A stretch of DNA of 64,000 nt from Siphonodentalium dalli (GCA_032622095.1 CP136065.1:214564151-214628150), one strand, 5' to 3'. Positions 49,413 to 61,377 are shown, numbered from the stretch's first letter. Numbers and translations: made by a program. The notes: generated by a model not told the origin, from the letters alone.

Positions 49413-50608
49413 TAACTCCCTGGCTGCCATCTTGGCTTCCACCATGTATCCAGTTGATAAATGTTTATCATAATGGGCCAGAATACCCACATATCATGGT
49501 TCATCTCAGTTCCGTCTCAAAGTTCTGCCCATTTCCTTTCAATAATATGGCCAGAATCACAAAAGAGGTTCTCCGCAAAATTCCATAATGCAACTTTAAA
49601 ATGAATTTGTCATGCCCCATACGGAACTGGGACAAACATAATAGAACGTAGTTGTCAGTTAATTACATTGTAACTAACACGTACAATAACCAAGTGAGTC
49701 ACAATTTGCCACCTTTTTCGGATAACGCAGAGAATAATGTTCGGGATATGTTAACTTTTAACTTTTTACAAATTTGGTTGCCATTTTGGAAGCCATCTTG
49801 AGCAATTTAGTCTATAAACACCGTTGTGTGACACATTTAAGATAGACCAAAAACAATAAACACCTTTCAATCCACAGATAGTTACATTTTGCTTGAACAA
49901 ATGGTCGAACCCTGAAAAGTGAATTTTTGCCGATATTTATGTCAAGTTTGTGAGAGAAAAATCCAATATTTCTGGTGATGTCAGTGGTGACAATAGTAAA
50001 AATGCATCAGACATGTTAGTATACAATGTATAGAAAATAGATTAGCCAATTGTGTACATCAACCACAACTTGTAAGCGATTGCAGGACACCCTGGGGCAA
50101 TATTTACCATTTTCCATTTTCCATATTTCCATTTTCGAAGCCATTTTGTGCCAAGGTAAGATTTATGGTTCCAGAGATTTGGAATATTCATAGGTAATGA
50201 TATGTCTCACTTACATTACAATGTTCTTTTCTTGTTGAAATATGACTAGAATCCCAATTGTGATTTTTTTGTAAAATTTTGTACTGCGTTCTGTAAAATC
50301 GAATTTTTGAGGGATCGGAAGGGGTTATGACCCCAATAATTACATATTTAATTGCTCCAATGATCATTTAATATACAAAATAAAGTTGCAATACTCAACC
50401 AGTTCCAAACAGCATGAATTGATCTAGAAGATATTTGTGAAAAAATTTCATATTTTTAACTTCCGGCGGCCATTTTGGTGGCCATCTTGAATGGTGAGTT
50501 TCAATTTTGGCCCAAAAAAGTGTCATTATGTCTTAGCTTCACGAAAATATATACATTTGTATACCTTTTACTAGATTTTCCCGCTATAATTTTCATAAAA
50601 CTGGCTCA
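49413..50608 (-). repeat. Foldback arm, right
   Basis: Inverted copy of 45918-47105 with scattered substitutions and small indels. Confidence 0.88.
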
Positions 50609-52840
50609 ATGCATCAATATATAACGGATAGCTTCCTAGTTCAGCTCGAACAGCAGAATTAGATGCATATTTTCCAACTCCGATAATATGTTTGCAATGT
50701 GATACATTAATTTTTTCACACGAATAACGGTCATAATTTTTTTTAGTTATTCCTGTTGCCCAAATTTCACTTCCGTATAAGATGATGGGTTTAATTAATT
50801 TGTGAAATAGTTCAAGGGACGTTTTCCGAGAGAGTGGTGCTTTATTAGCACATGCATTTGTTATTGAAAAAGAGCCTTTCGCCCTTTGACGCTCATGTTA
50901 TCCACTGCCTGTATGAATTTTCCAGTGTATTCGTCAACAATTTCCAATTGATTTCCCGCAAGGAAGAAGTTTTTGTTAAAGTTTGGTTTTCTAGTTCGAA
51001 AAATCATGCATTTTGTCTTATCAGGATTGACTGAGAGAGCGTTCATATTTGTGTAAGACTGTAAGCTATCTAATGATCGCTGCAGTCCCTCCGGACTTTC
51101 TGACAATAGCACTAAATCATCCGCAAATAATAAGTGATCTAGTTTGCTAGACACGATAGACAATGGATCACATTTATCATCAAAGATGCCACCAATGTCA
51201 TCAATAAATATCTTGAATAATAAAGGGGATAATACAATCCTTGTCGGACTCCAATTGTTGAGAGGTGCGGTGGCCCAAGTCCCTTACTTGTGTTAGTAAT
51301 AAAAATACTTGAATCATATAGTGATTTTACAATCTGCATTGTATGGTCGGTAATTCCAATTAACTCCATTTTCTTAAAAAGTATTTGTCGATCGACTGTA
51401 TCAAATGCTTTCCGAAAATCTACAAACGTTGCATATACTGTTTTTTTTAGCAGTGATATATTTTTGAATAGACGCATGTAGAACAAAGGCGCTGTCAGTT
51501 GTACTTTTGCCAGCACTAAAACCGAATTGATTTTCACTTATAACGTTATTAATCTCCATAAATTTAGCCAATCTATGATTAATTACTTTATTGAACAATT
51601 TGCCCACTGATGAGCTAAGGGCTATTGCCCGATAATTATTCGGATCGTCCTTAGCTCCCTTTTTGTGTATCAAACTGAGTATTGACTTACTTCATTCTGG
51701 TGGGTAATACCCTGTTTTAAATATTATATTAAACATATGTACAAACTGGTCAATCATTAAAGGCACAGCACACTTGATAAATTCATTGGTAATTTTATCC
51801 GGGCCTACAGCTTTTTTTGTTTTGAGTTCACTCACTGCCTCTAAAATTTCCATTGCCGTGATCGGATCATTATTGAGGGATATGTCACGTGGTATAGTTG
51901 TCCGATCGATTGGCGATGTATCTACAATGCCTGGCTTTATAGGACTATAAAGATTTTGAAAAAATTCCACAGCTGTATCCGAGTTGATATCGTCACTGGA
52001 TTTTCTACTTTTATCTTTGTTATTGCGGAGGCCATCTATTATGCGCCAATACTGTTTGGGGTTGTTTGTTTCTAATTCATCTAAATTATTATGAAGATCC
52101 GCGTAGAACGTTTTTCTTTTGCGTTTTAGTTCCTTTTTATATGATTTTTTAGCAGCGAAAAGCTTGACTTTTAACTTTACATCAAACGGATCATTTCGTA
52201 CATCCTTTACGATTTTGTTGAATGTTCCCTTTAATTCTTTGCACCTGTTGTCAAACCACTTTCTTTTGCGGGCTGGTTTGATCCTCTTAGGAACAACAGA
52301 GCAAGCGATACTATTTACCTTATTAATTACCGCCATTATGTCATCTAAGGCCCGAACTGCACCATGCTGGTCATTGGAGTAGTCGCGATATTGATACTGT
52401 AGCAATTGATAGCTTATTTCGGGGGAAGTAATTTTATCTATGGTTTTTTGTTTACTGGAACTGTTCCATTTAAATCTGGGTTTGGGTTTTTCGTATGCGA
52501 ATTTAGAATGTTCTACATTCCGGTTGATACATGGATATTCAAAATGTAGAACTAATTGACAATGGTATGAGTACTCCGATGGGAGTTTAATACAGAAATA
52601 CTCTACACGAGAGAGGAAGCGGTCAGTTAGTATTATGTAATCGACAACACTCGTGCCGTTATACTGATAGCTCGTGAAATGCCCTATTCGATCACCCGGT
52701 GTCCTCCCATTAACAATTCTAATGCTTGCACTCTGACACAATTCAAGTAGTTGCCTGCCATACGTATTAACGACGTCGACACTGTCCATACTTGATCGTG
52801 ACTTATCGGTGTCTAATGTATAATCCATAGGGAGATGTAC
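50609..52840 (-). mobile_element. Truncated LINE, family B
   Basis: The 378-codon minus frame (52828-51692) starts in the C-terminal part of an endonuclease-type domain (IVNGRTPGDRIGHFTSYQYN, then SVVDYIIL), continues through the linker (NNPKQYWRIIDGLRNN) and reaches GPDKITNEFIKCA before YPPE-TGA, where related elements have Trp. Further frames give KKGAKDDPNNYRAIALSS (51673), FVDFRKAFDTVDRQIL (about 51410), a damaged VRQG..PL region and an intact LLFADDLVLLSESPEGLQ (about 51120). The C-terminal part is broken up and is cut at 50608 by the foldback element. The 5' endonuclease half is missing. Sequence differs enough from family A to be another lineage. Inactive. Confidence 0.92.
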
Positions 52841-52850
52841 ATGCGCATTA

Positions 52851-53430
52851 TCAGAATCTATTGCAACGTAGTCAGGCAGTACAGAATCTATTGCAACGTA
52901 GTCCGGCAGTTCGGGTATATATATGTTGCGGAACTACCCTCGACTACATTCACGAAGAAACAAGGGCGAATCGCTCACGAAAGCCCGGAAAATAACCCCC
53001 AAAATGCCGCCATCCCCGAACATGTTTACCGATAACGAAGCTAACAGCCCGGACCGCCCATGTTGCGTCTAGGGGTGATTTTAATGTAAATATCTGTGCG
53101 CGGGTGTCAATGAAACCCATATACGCACAGGTGGTGGTCACGACCAAACAGAAGTGCCGATATTAACCCCAAACTTGCCAGATTCAGCCAGAATTACAAA
53201 ATTGTGCCCCCAATAAAAAAAAACTCAAAGCCCGGACCCCATTAACGCCATCGAACGGCTAAGAACTCCTGACATATATGTTGCGGATCTACCTCGACTA
53301 CATTCACGAAGAAACAAGGGCGAATCGCACACGAAAGCCGGGCAATTAACCCCCAAAATACCGCCATCGCCGAATATTGCACTTACAATCAAGCCCTTAC
53401 TCCACAGGGGCGGTCCGGGCTGGTCCGGGC
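52851..53430. repeat. Short tandem repeats beside the LINE 5' break
   Basis: A 30-bp unit (CAGAATCTATTGCAACGTAG plus ten) occurs twice at 52851-52910. A ~135-bp block starting near TATATGTTGCGGA, with CGACTACATTCACGAAGAAA, occurs at 52919 and again at about 53275, about 355 bp apart. The GCCCGGACC/GGTCCGGGC motif recurs in both orientations. No gene. Confidence 0.75.
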
Positions 53431-54308
53431 GGTGTTTAGTCACACCCCATATACGTTTCTGCATATATCTATGTCAGTTATGTTTTTCAGCGATGGAGCC
53501 TTTCTATTGTGCTTGTACTGTTATGTGTGCTATGTTCAATCTATCCTCATCAGCTGTTTCAAGAATCGGACTGTGAAATACAAATTGATTCAAAACATTA
53601 ATATTAATAGGAATACACATCATGTACACATCATGTAGGCCACATCATCTCGGCGACTTGGGTTCGGGACCCACCATAAGAGTCACTTCACACAGACAAC
53701 ATCTAACTAGTATTTAGATATAAACATAAAATTTAAAATACAAGAAAATGAGTCACACATACATAATTATACAAACATTACCCGTGTGCATCCTGTGACG
53801 TCGGGCACCCAAACACGGGACCAAAGCCCCTTTAATCGAAACTACATAACATGACGTTAAAATTATACACGTCTTCATGCCACAACGTCACCAAAGAGAC
53901 ACCCTGACAGACCGAACCAGGGAATATATACCGAACTGATGTAAGACATGCGCATTGTTCACAAAAATATCTATGGTATCACGAATGCGTAATCATCGAA
54001 AGATATCAGAATAAATTTTCTTTAAGTACTGGTTGGAAGATAATTATAGAACAGTTTACAATGACGCACCTCTTCACAGATCTATGATGGCTGTGAAAGA
54101 CCGATCGGTCTATTTTACTCTTTAACCCTGGCCAATCGGGCTATTATAGTAATATAGATCGATCGGTGATTCACCCATGCAGTCCCAGACCTATACGTGT
54201 ACATGTAGCTGATTTTTTGTTTACATAGGGGCCCATACTAGTAATCACATGATATGGATTAAATGTGTGTGTTTGTGTCAGAACTGTTGTACAAAATTAC
54301 AAATATAC
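53431..54308. other. Non-coding region
   Basis: A small inverted repeat at 54090-54175 (GACCGATCGGTC and ATCGATCGGTGATT) is the only structure seen. A TTGGGTTCGGGACCC near 53650 resembles a tRNA B box but has no A box upstream. Confidence 0.5.
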
Positions 54309-54740
54309 GGTATCCTGTTTCGCCTCATACTTTTTTCGCTTCTTCGTTTGTCTCGGTTCCTTCGCGGCAAAGCAAGCTAAATAATCCAAATTATTTTTTT
54401 CAATTTCTTCGGTTCCGTGCGACATTTTGTTGTATTTTTCTGCTTTCGGTGGTTCCTTCACTTGCTTCGCAAAATTTTTCTTAGTTCTTGTTGGGTTTAC
54501 GCAGTTTCTTCGCTTGTTTCGGATACTTCGCGAAGCATGCGAAGAAACCGCCAAAAGCGAAAAACCAATTGAAGCAAGCGAAATAACAATTTACAATGAT
54601 GGTTTATCGCTTTCGTTGTTTTATTTTTTCGCTTGCATCGTTTTATTTTTTTCGCTTCCTTCCCCGCGAAGGAATCGCAGCAAGCAAAAAAACCAAATGA
54701 AGGAAGCAAAAAAAAAAGTATGTGGCAGAAACAGGACACC
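54309..54740. mobile_element. 432-bp foldback rich in CGCTTC/GAAGCG motifs
   Basis: The left end GGTATCCTGTTTCGCCTCAT is mirrored by ATGTGGCAGAAACAGGACACC at the right. The interior is a run of short TTCGCTTC- and GAAGCGAA-type motifs whose orientation flips near 54530 (TTCGCGAAGCATGCGAA), so the whole can fold back. No coding frame is credible, and no target duplication is obvious. Confidence 0.7.
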
Positions 54741-55632
54741 ATTATAAATACAACAAATTTATATAATTGGAACTGCCACTGGTGACACTGAAAATTTAAT
54801 TTAGAAAGTTAAAAAAAAATCAACAGATCCAGGGGGGAGTCGAAAAAAAATTGCAGGCACGTATGCTTATTTTTTTTACTTTTTACCCTTGTTGGGTCCA
54901 CATTAATATTTTGTTTCCATTTTCGGCAGTTTTTTTCCGACCATTTTTGGACACCCACATGTGAAATGTCAAACGAAGAGATGAATTAGTGATATTTATC
55001 GGCTGCCAACATAACCGTCAACCCCCAACCTGTGTGGGGTAACGATTGTGCGATAGCTTCATCGTCGATTTCCCACAAAGTTGGCCAATTTGAGATAGAC
55101 CCTTTTTTGGTTTGCACACGACGATATATCGGATACATATCAAGATACATCTGTTTTGATGATATCCTGAAGTGAATTACCTGATAAATTTTGCTGATAC
55201 ATGTATCTTGTTAATTTATAAATTACACTCACATGCATATGTGGGCGCATTCCGGAATCTATTTGAAATTGCATCGTATGTGAGTTAAGCATACTTGAAT
55301 AATCTGTCAGATTCGATTGGATTGCCTTAAATCTATATTGTGTAATGTAAAGACAGAATACGTGACTTCATCTAACATCTAGGATTTCATCTAACTGGTC
55401 GATTGTATGTTAATCATGTCAAAAATAAAACAACACACCAATTGCCGAAGTGTCTTCGATGAAGTGCCGACACGTCCACGTGATTAGACCGAAACAACCA
55501 AGTGCCGATAACCCAGGTGCCGAAACATCCTGACAACCATGTGCCGAAACGTCCTGGTCACGATGCATCCTGCACCCACAATATGTATTAGAGAATTAAC
55601 TTTTCTGATATTAGATTTTGTTTTTATTTCAG
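54741..55632. other. Region upstream of the lectin-like exon
   Basis: Homopolymer-rich sequence, then a degenerate repeat of GTGCCGAAAC(A/G)TCCTG at 55440-55560, about five units. The last bases TTTGTTTTTATTTCAG are the acceptor of the next exon. Confidence 0.6.
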
Positions 55633-55833
55633 ATAACATAGCTTACGGGAGAAGTGGTGAAAATCAGACTGGCATCTCGTCTAAGTATGTGTCATGGGTT
55701 AAGGCAAACGGGGTCGATGGAGTCAAACAGGAGCCTCCACCGGGTGTTCACACTTCGAATGAAGATAAACCATACTGGTGGGTCGATATTGGTGCCACAC
55801 TCCCTGTACGCCGGATAATATTTTACAATCGAG
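55633..55833 (+). CDS. Galactose-binding-domain exon (fucolectin / F5-8C-like, N-terminal half)
   Basis: A 201-bp exon between TTTTTATTTCAG and CGAG|GTCAGT, phase 1 at both ends. It reads NIAYGRSGENQTGISSKYVS, then ANGVDGVKQEPPPGVHTSNE and DKPYWWVDIGATLPVRRIIF, ending YNRG. The pattern N-x-A-x-G...Q, A-x-x-VDG, HT, P-x-WWVD-x-G and I-x-(F/Y)YNR is that of the fucolectin / discoidin-type jelly-roll fold, which binds fucose or other glycans outside the cell. The second half of the domain (usually with RLNG-like and C-terminal strands) is not seen downstream before 57500. The preceding exon should end in phase 1, as do the signal-peptide exons at 19751 and 29327, but those are 26-36 kb away. It could be a live exon with long introns or an orphan from gene duplication. 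Confidence 0.85.
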
Positions 55834-55840
55834 GTCAGTT

Positions 55841-55883
<43 letters not shown>

Positions 55884-57539
55884 ATATGTGTGTGTGCGTG
55901 TGTAACTAGATAAGACACACAAAGATAAGGCCATGATGGGATAGTCACTACTCCACACGTCGGCTTCCCAACTGTAGTATTGAACGGCGTATGCAGAAGG
56001 TATTTCCGTGTTTTACGAAGTGCGTGGAATCCGACAGAACTGAGCGTTAAAACTCCTAACATTTTGGTGCCCATGCAACTACTCTCAATAATCAACTTAG
56101 ATTTCGCACCTACTCTCAGTCACTGTGTCGAGAAATAGAACTAAAAACAAGAAATTAAATTAATTGAGGAAAAACACACTGTCCTGAGTGGTATTTATAG
56201 GCTATCAGGGTCATCAGGAATGGCAGTATAAATGTCAATTCAACTAAAGAATGAGTATATTTACCCCAGAAGTATACTATAATGATAGTATGAATGCGAT
56301 GCCATCCACAAACCACAGTGTGAGCTGAACATTTGTTTACATAGAGCACGTAAATGGTGAGCGATAAGCAATTTTACAACGTGGCGATTTTTTAAGAGCG
56401 TGATTCACGGTGATCCATTCAACACCGAAATCTTGAGAGGCGAGGATGAGCAAATGATAAAAACATTTATGTTGTTAACAACTTGGTGGCGTTTTTGAGT
56501 TGAGTTGGGGGGGGGGTGGGGTTTCATCGGTGCTTATTGCATAGTATTTCCGTAATGTTTTGTTTGCATAACACAAAGTACTAGTACTAACACAGTAACA
56601 TGACATTAACATGTAATTTGTGCGATTTTAATGATTGGAATAAGAACAGAATTTGTCTATAAATTTAGATTATTTATGTTTATGGCAGTTTTGACGGATG
56701 TGACTATTTTAACAGCAATACCAACTGCCAACACTTACTGGTACCGTATAATTAATATCAGATGGTGGTACCATGGACATCTTAATGATATTAAATTATT
56801 ATTAACATTTGCTAAAATATTTATAGTGTTAGAATTATAAGTGGTTCACTGGGACCCAGTTATGTTGACATATGCCCTTTAACGTTTACGTAGCTTATTT
56901 ATCTGAGTGGCTAACATATTTCCCTTAAAGTGAATTAATTTTATATTTATATCATCACAAACGATCTTCGTCGGGTTTTTAAAGTCTTTAATTTAAGCTA
57001 CCTGTATCTGGTCCTCATACACTACTAGTACGGTATTACAGTAAGAAATGATGTGTCATCAAACATCACTTATATGAAAAATAATGTGTTTGGCTAAATT
57101 GTCAAAGTTTAGATCAAAAAAGTTGAATGCCTTGAGTGAATGTATCTACCACGAGGTCTCAAGCAGTCTACCTCTTCGCATGCAAAATAGCAACACAACA
57201 TTGAATGTCATAATGACATCCACAGATTGAGGATGGGAACGACCCACCATATGGTAGATATTCAACCAGGCTCTGCTTCAGTTTATTTTTTAAGTTTGAA
57301 CTAAATTCAACATATTATAACAATATAAGTTTTTGAATTGATGACTGATGTACATGTAGTCTGGTCGATAAACTCAAATTTTAAGGTCAACCTAGAAAAA
57401 ATTCGGACTAAGTTGGTTTTTATAACATTTTGAAGAGGAAGCTCTCCTATATAACATATCCAAAATCCGCTAAAATCCGCTTTGAGCATTTTTTGTAATT
57501 CAAGATGGCGTCCAAGATGGCTGCCATATTCCTATAAGT
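55834..57539. other. Downstream of the lectin-like exon, no further exon recognised
   Basis: It starts with a TA/GT microsatellite (55847-55900). At 56402-56435 there is a short match to the dispersed element at 25.5 and 41.5 kb. A G run lies near 56508. From about 57360 the sequence becomes similar in style (AAGATGGCGTCC) to the foldback arm. No second half of the lectin domain was found. Confidence 0.5.
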
Positions 57540-59460
57540 CAGCTTGATGCAATGATAGTGAGAACAACTTGTCATATGTATACACAATGTATACATTTTT
57601 GTGAAGCTAAGACATAACGCAATATTTATGTGCCAAAATTGGAACTCCCCGTCCAAAATGGCCGCCAAAATGGCGACCGGAAGTGGATTTTTTACGTTTT
57701 TACTAATATCTTTAAGATAAGTTTATGTGGTTTGGAACTGGTTGAGAATTGTGACTTTATTTTGTATTTAGCATGTTAACTGATCATTGGAGCAATGAAA
57801 TATGCTGTTCGTTGGGTCCACACCCCTTCCGATCACTCAAAAATTCGATTTTACAAAACGCGGTATAACATTTCACAAAAGATCCCAATTGGGTTTCTAG
57901 TCATATTTCATCAAGAAGAGGGAAGAACTTCGCAATGTAAGTGATGCGTTCTATATCTTATTGATATTCGAACTCAATGGTACCAAAATTGTCACTTTGG
58001 CTCAAAATGGCTGTCAAAATGGCCGCAAAAATATGGAAAATGGTAATTATTATCACAGCGTGCCATGCAACCGCTTACAAGTTGTGGTGATGCACACAAT
58101 TGACTATTCTGTCTTATATACATTGAATACCAACATTTCTTATGCACCTTGATTAATTTTTAGTATTCCCAATTCTCCAATAATGATAACACTATCATTG
58201 CCATCAAGCCGCGCCGGAGTCCACTAGGGGGTCGACATCAGCGTTTATTGGTATACATGCTTACAAGTTAAGGGACGGACACGTCTTCACATACAGGTTA
58301 ATTACATCCTACTGTGGTCAGGAAAAACCAACGAAAAATCTCTTGGGAAAAACGATGGAAACCTGCTTTCCGAAACCAACATCACTAACGCAGCTCGAAT
58401 GTTCGGAAATTCATTCTAATTGATCAATTGTGCAACACAAACCTGTACACACTATATAATACAAATATAAATTAACATATATAACATGTTCAAATATATA
58501 CACTATGATCGTGCTCTGGTGACACATTTATATGCGTTTAATATAAATGACTACATATAAAACTATTACTTCCTGAATAAGGTGCGATATGCACATTTCA
58601 AAGTTACAATTAACTTTTATTAATGATAATTCAACAAAATTCAACGTCAACTTTCTATAATATGCATGGTTTCATGCGTTATAAGAATATATGTTTCTCA
58701 GATATAGTTTCAACATACGCATCGCATTACGTTATTGAACCGTCAATCCATAACATTACTGAAATGCCAGTTTGAAACAAAAATTTGGAGTTGACACGAC
58801 ATACAAGGCGATTCGGCTAGAAATGACACCACACGCTCTATAATAGCGTGACCTATTTTCATTGTTCATGCACGAAGCGATAATTGATCGCTCACTCATT
58901 ATTACCATGAACAGTGAATAAAAAATTTTCGGCTAATGTGCTTCGCACCAAACGCTGAAAAATGATCACTATTAACTATTCTGAAATTACCAGAATTATG
59001 GGATTTTTCTATCACAAACAGCATCAAACTCGGCAAAAATAACTTTTCATGTTTGCACCATAATTTTCAAGTAAAATGGAACTTTCTTTGGTATCAAAGG
59101 TTTTTTTTTAGTTTGATATGCCTTAAATGTGTCATAGTGTGGTGCTTTAGACAATATTACTCAAGATGACTTGCAAAATGTCAACCAAATTTGGTTAAAA
59201 GTTTATATTCCGAACATTATTCTCTGCTGTTCCGAAATGGTAGAAAATTGTGACTCACTTGGTTATTAAACATGCTACTTAATCAACTGACAACTGAATC
59301 TTATTGTTTGGTTGTCCCAGCACCTTATGAGGCACGACAAATTCATTTTAAGGGATTCAGTGTGGATTTTGCCGAACACTTCTTTTGGGATTCTGTCCAT
59401 CTTTTTTAACGGAAACGGACAGAACGTTGAAACTGAACTGAAATGGGTCATATTATGTGG
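57540..59460 (+). repeat. Third copy of the foldback arm, interrupted
   Basis: Matches 45960-47050 in direct orientation (GTGAAGCTAAGACATAA, TTTGGAACTGGTTGAG, TGATCATTGGAGCAAT, TTGGCTCAAAATGGCTG). The match is broken between about 58165 and 58970 by unrelated sequence, which near its end (58857-58925) has a hairpin TTCATTGTTCATG/CATGAACAGTGAA. The copy stops at about 59460, exactly where the LTR element begins. Confidence 0.85.
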
Positions 59461-59797
59461 CTACTCTGCGACACTCTCTTGAGTTCGTTAATTATCATGT
59501 ACGAGTAGAGTTATCTCGCCTGTTCCATAAGTACGAGTAGAGTTATCTCGCCTGTTCCATGCGTCGGTCTTTTGCATTAAATGTTCGTACTTAAAACGTG
59601 TTCTCGAATATTTACCAAAATAGTTCGATAAGAGAGCTACAGTTCCTCTACGTGACGTGGTGGCAGCGGCTGTTCTACTCAAGAACCCACGGGATTCGAT
59701 TACATGTTGTCATTATTCGAACTTTTGCAAAAAACGCTTGTTTAGAGTTCACAATTTACTCTTGACTTGTCACCTAATTTCGTTCTAAGACTAAATT

Positions 59798-60454
59798 ATG
59801 TCGGCGCCCAAGCAATGGAAGCTGACGGAAGACGAGTCATTTTCGTCATATTCTGCTTGGAAGAATAATCTTGTTTACACTCTCTCACAAGACGACAGCT
59901 TTGGACAGTTCTTGCGTGATGATGCTTCATGGAAAAAAACATCTGATTCTGTGCAACACAGAGGCCTCTCTAATGCAGCCACCAACACTCACTTGACTCA
60001 CATGTTAGGCTTGGTCTCGCAGTATGTTCCACACTTCCTTTCGGCGGATATTGTTCAAAACTCTACAAGTTTGGCTTCAATCTGGCATATTGTGAGAAAG
60101 TATTATGGTTTTTCGCAGTCAGAAACTCAGTTTTTGAAATTTGCATCCATCAAATGGAAAGAAAACGAGAGACCTGAACGGCTCTATCAGAGACTTATCG
60201 CGCACCTACAAGACAATTTGCTCCGGAAGGATTGTAAATTACTTTATGATGGTCAACCTATTCAGAAAGATGAACAGATCTCCCCTACCGTAGAGCGTTT
60301 AGTCGTGTTAAAATGGATGGAATTGATCCACCCAAACCTCACCTCACTCGTGCAACGCACATTTGCGTACGATCTACAGAGGATGTCACTGAAAGATTTG
60401 CAACCGCAAATAGTTGACGCTCTTGATGTTTTTTTTAGAAGAACTCCGTTCTGA
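59798..60454 (+). pseudogene. Gag-like protein
   Basis: 218 codons from MSAPKQWKLTEDESFSSYSA, with a capsid-like helical composition (SIWHIVRKYYGFSQSETQFL, FASIKWKENERPERLYQRLI). This layout (Trp-rich N-terminus, then a KW..ERPE.LYQR block) is typical of retrotransposon capsids. The frame is lost at a run of eight T near 60430, after which the true frame continues into the zinc knuckle. It would form the particle that packages element RNA. Confidence 0.85.
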
Positions 60455-60479
60455 TGGAGTGAAGGCTTCTCGAATTTAG

Positions 60480-61377
60480 TGGTGAACGTTCCAGGAACAG
60501 TGACAAATTCCACAATAACGCACCAGCTTCTCACAAGACTTATCGGAATTCCAGTAAACAATGCCGCATATGTCGTGCTGAAGGCCGCCAATACCTCGGT
60601 CATACTATTCATGAATGTGATTTCTTATCTCGAGCAAAGAAGCGCGGGTTCGTTAATGCATATCGTGTGGACATATATGATGATCCTGTTTTCGATCTCC
60701 TGGAATCCTCTGATACTACGGAAAGCACTTCCACTGGTTATTCACAGGATAATTTTGTGGACGATTCTGAGGAGAGTTCGGTTCAACCAGTTGTTAACCG
60801 AGTAAAAACTGTTAACTCTCCATCCTTCAACACTTTCTATAATCATCACCCGATTACCATCACATGTTATTCCGGTGCAACTTCATCTCTTATCAGACAC
60901 GACGTTGCCATTAAAATTCAGGCACCCATTACAAACACTAAGCATTCCGCAAACCAGGCTGATGAAAAAACCTCCCTAAAAGCCTGTGGTGAAGTTCATA
61001 TAACTCTCTTTCGTGGATCCTTACAATTTAATTTGGAGGCAGTCGTCGTCAAAGACCTAGACTGTGATGTTCTTGCTGGCATGCCTTTCTTGAAAGACAA
61101 TAAGATCCCCAATGATAAAATAATCATTGATAACAAACATTCCGTGACATATTTGCACAAACCTCCTGGTACTACGCACTCCAACCTCCGACGGTGTTCC
61201 ACTTACCTACTTAGAGCACTTGAGAAAAATATTATCCTACCTGGTGATTTCTTGGAAATAAGTTGCCCTCTGGGTCTGCCCGATGATGAGGAAATTGCAA
61301 TCGAACCACGCTACGACTCAACACAATCCACTCATACCTGGCCTCTACCTATCACAACAAACCCATTGCTGGCATGA
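60480..61377 (+). pseudogene. Zinc knuckle and aspartic protease
   Basis: One frame runs from about 60480 to a stop at 61377. The zinc knuckle CRICRAEGRQYLGHTIHEC (60562-60618) has spacing C-x2-C-x9-H-x4-C, longer than the usual C-x2-C-x4-H-x4-C. The protease region has ITCYSGATSSLI at about 60862, where the family has D-S/T-G-A: the catalytic Asp codon is TAT (60868-60870). Later VVVKDLDCDVLAGMPFLKDN fits the protease C-terminal strand. The overlap ATGA at 61374-61377 with the next frame is probably a one-base shift. Confidence 0.8.

Larger units (their letters stand above)
45918..50608. mobile_element. 4.7-kb foldback element
   Basis: The ends are TGAGCCAGTTTTATGAAAAT and its complement finishing CTGGCTCA at 50608. 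The outer arms (45918-47105 and 49413-50608) are inverted copies about 1.2 kb long. Between them a ~40-bp tandem array runs in plus orientation to about 48700 and in inverted orientation from about 48790, around a central hairpin. There is no transposase, so it must have moved with outside help if it is mobile. Flanks (CTATAAG left, ATGCATC right) show no clear target duplication. On its right it cuts off the 3' end of LINE family B. Confidence 0.88.

Noticed and set aside
53637-53690. tRNA gene or tRNA-derived SINE
   Set aside because: Only a B-box-like TTGGGTTCGGGACCC is present; no A box, no cloverleaf and no poly-A tail.
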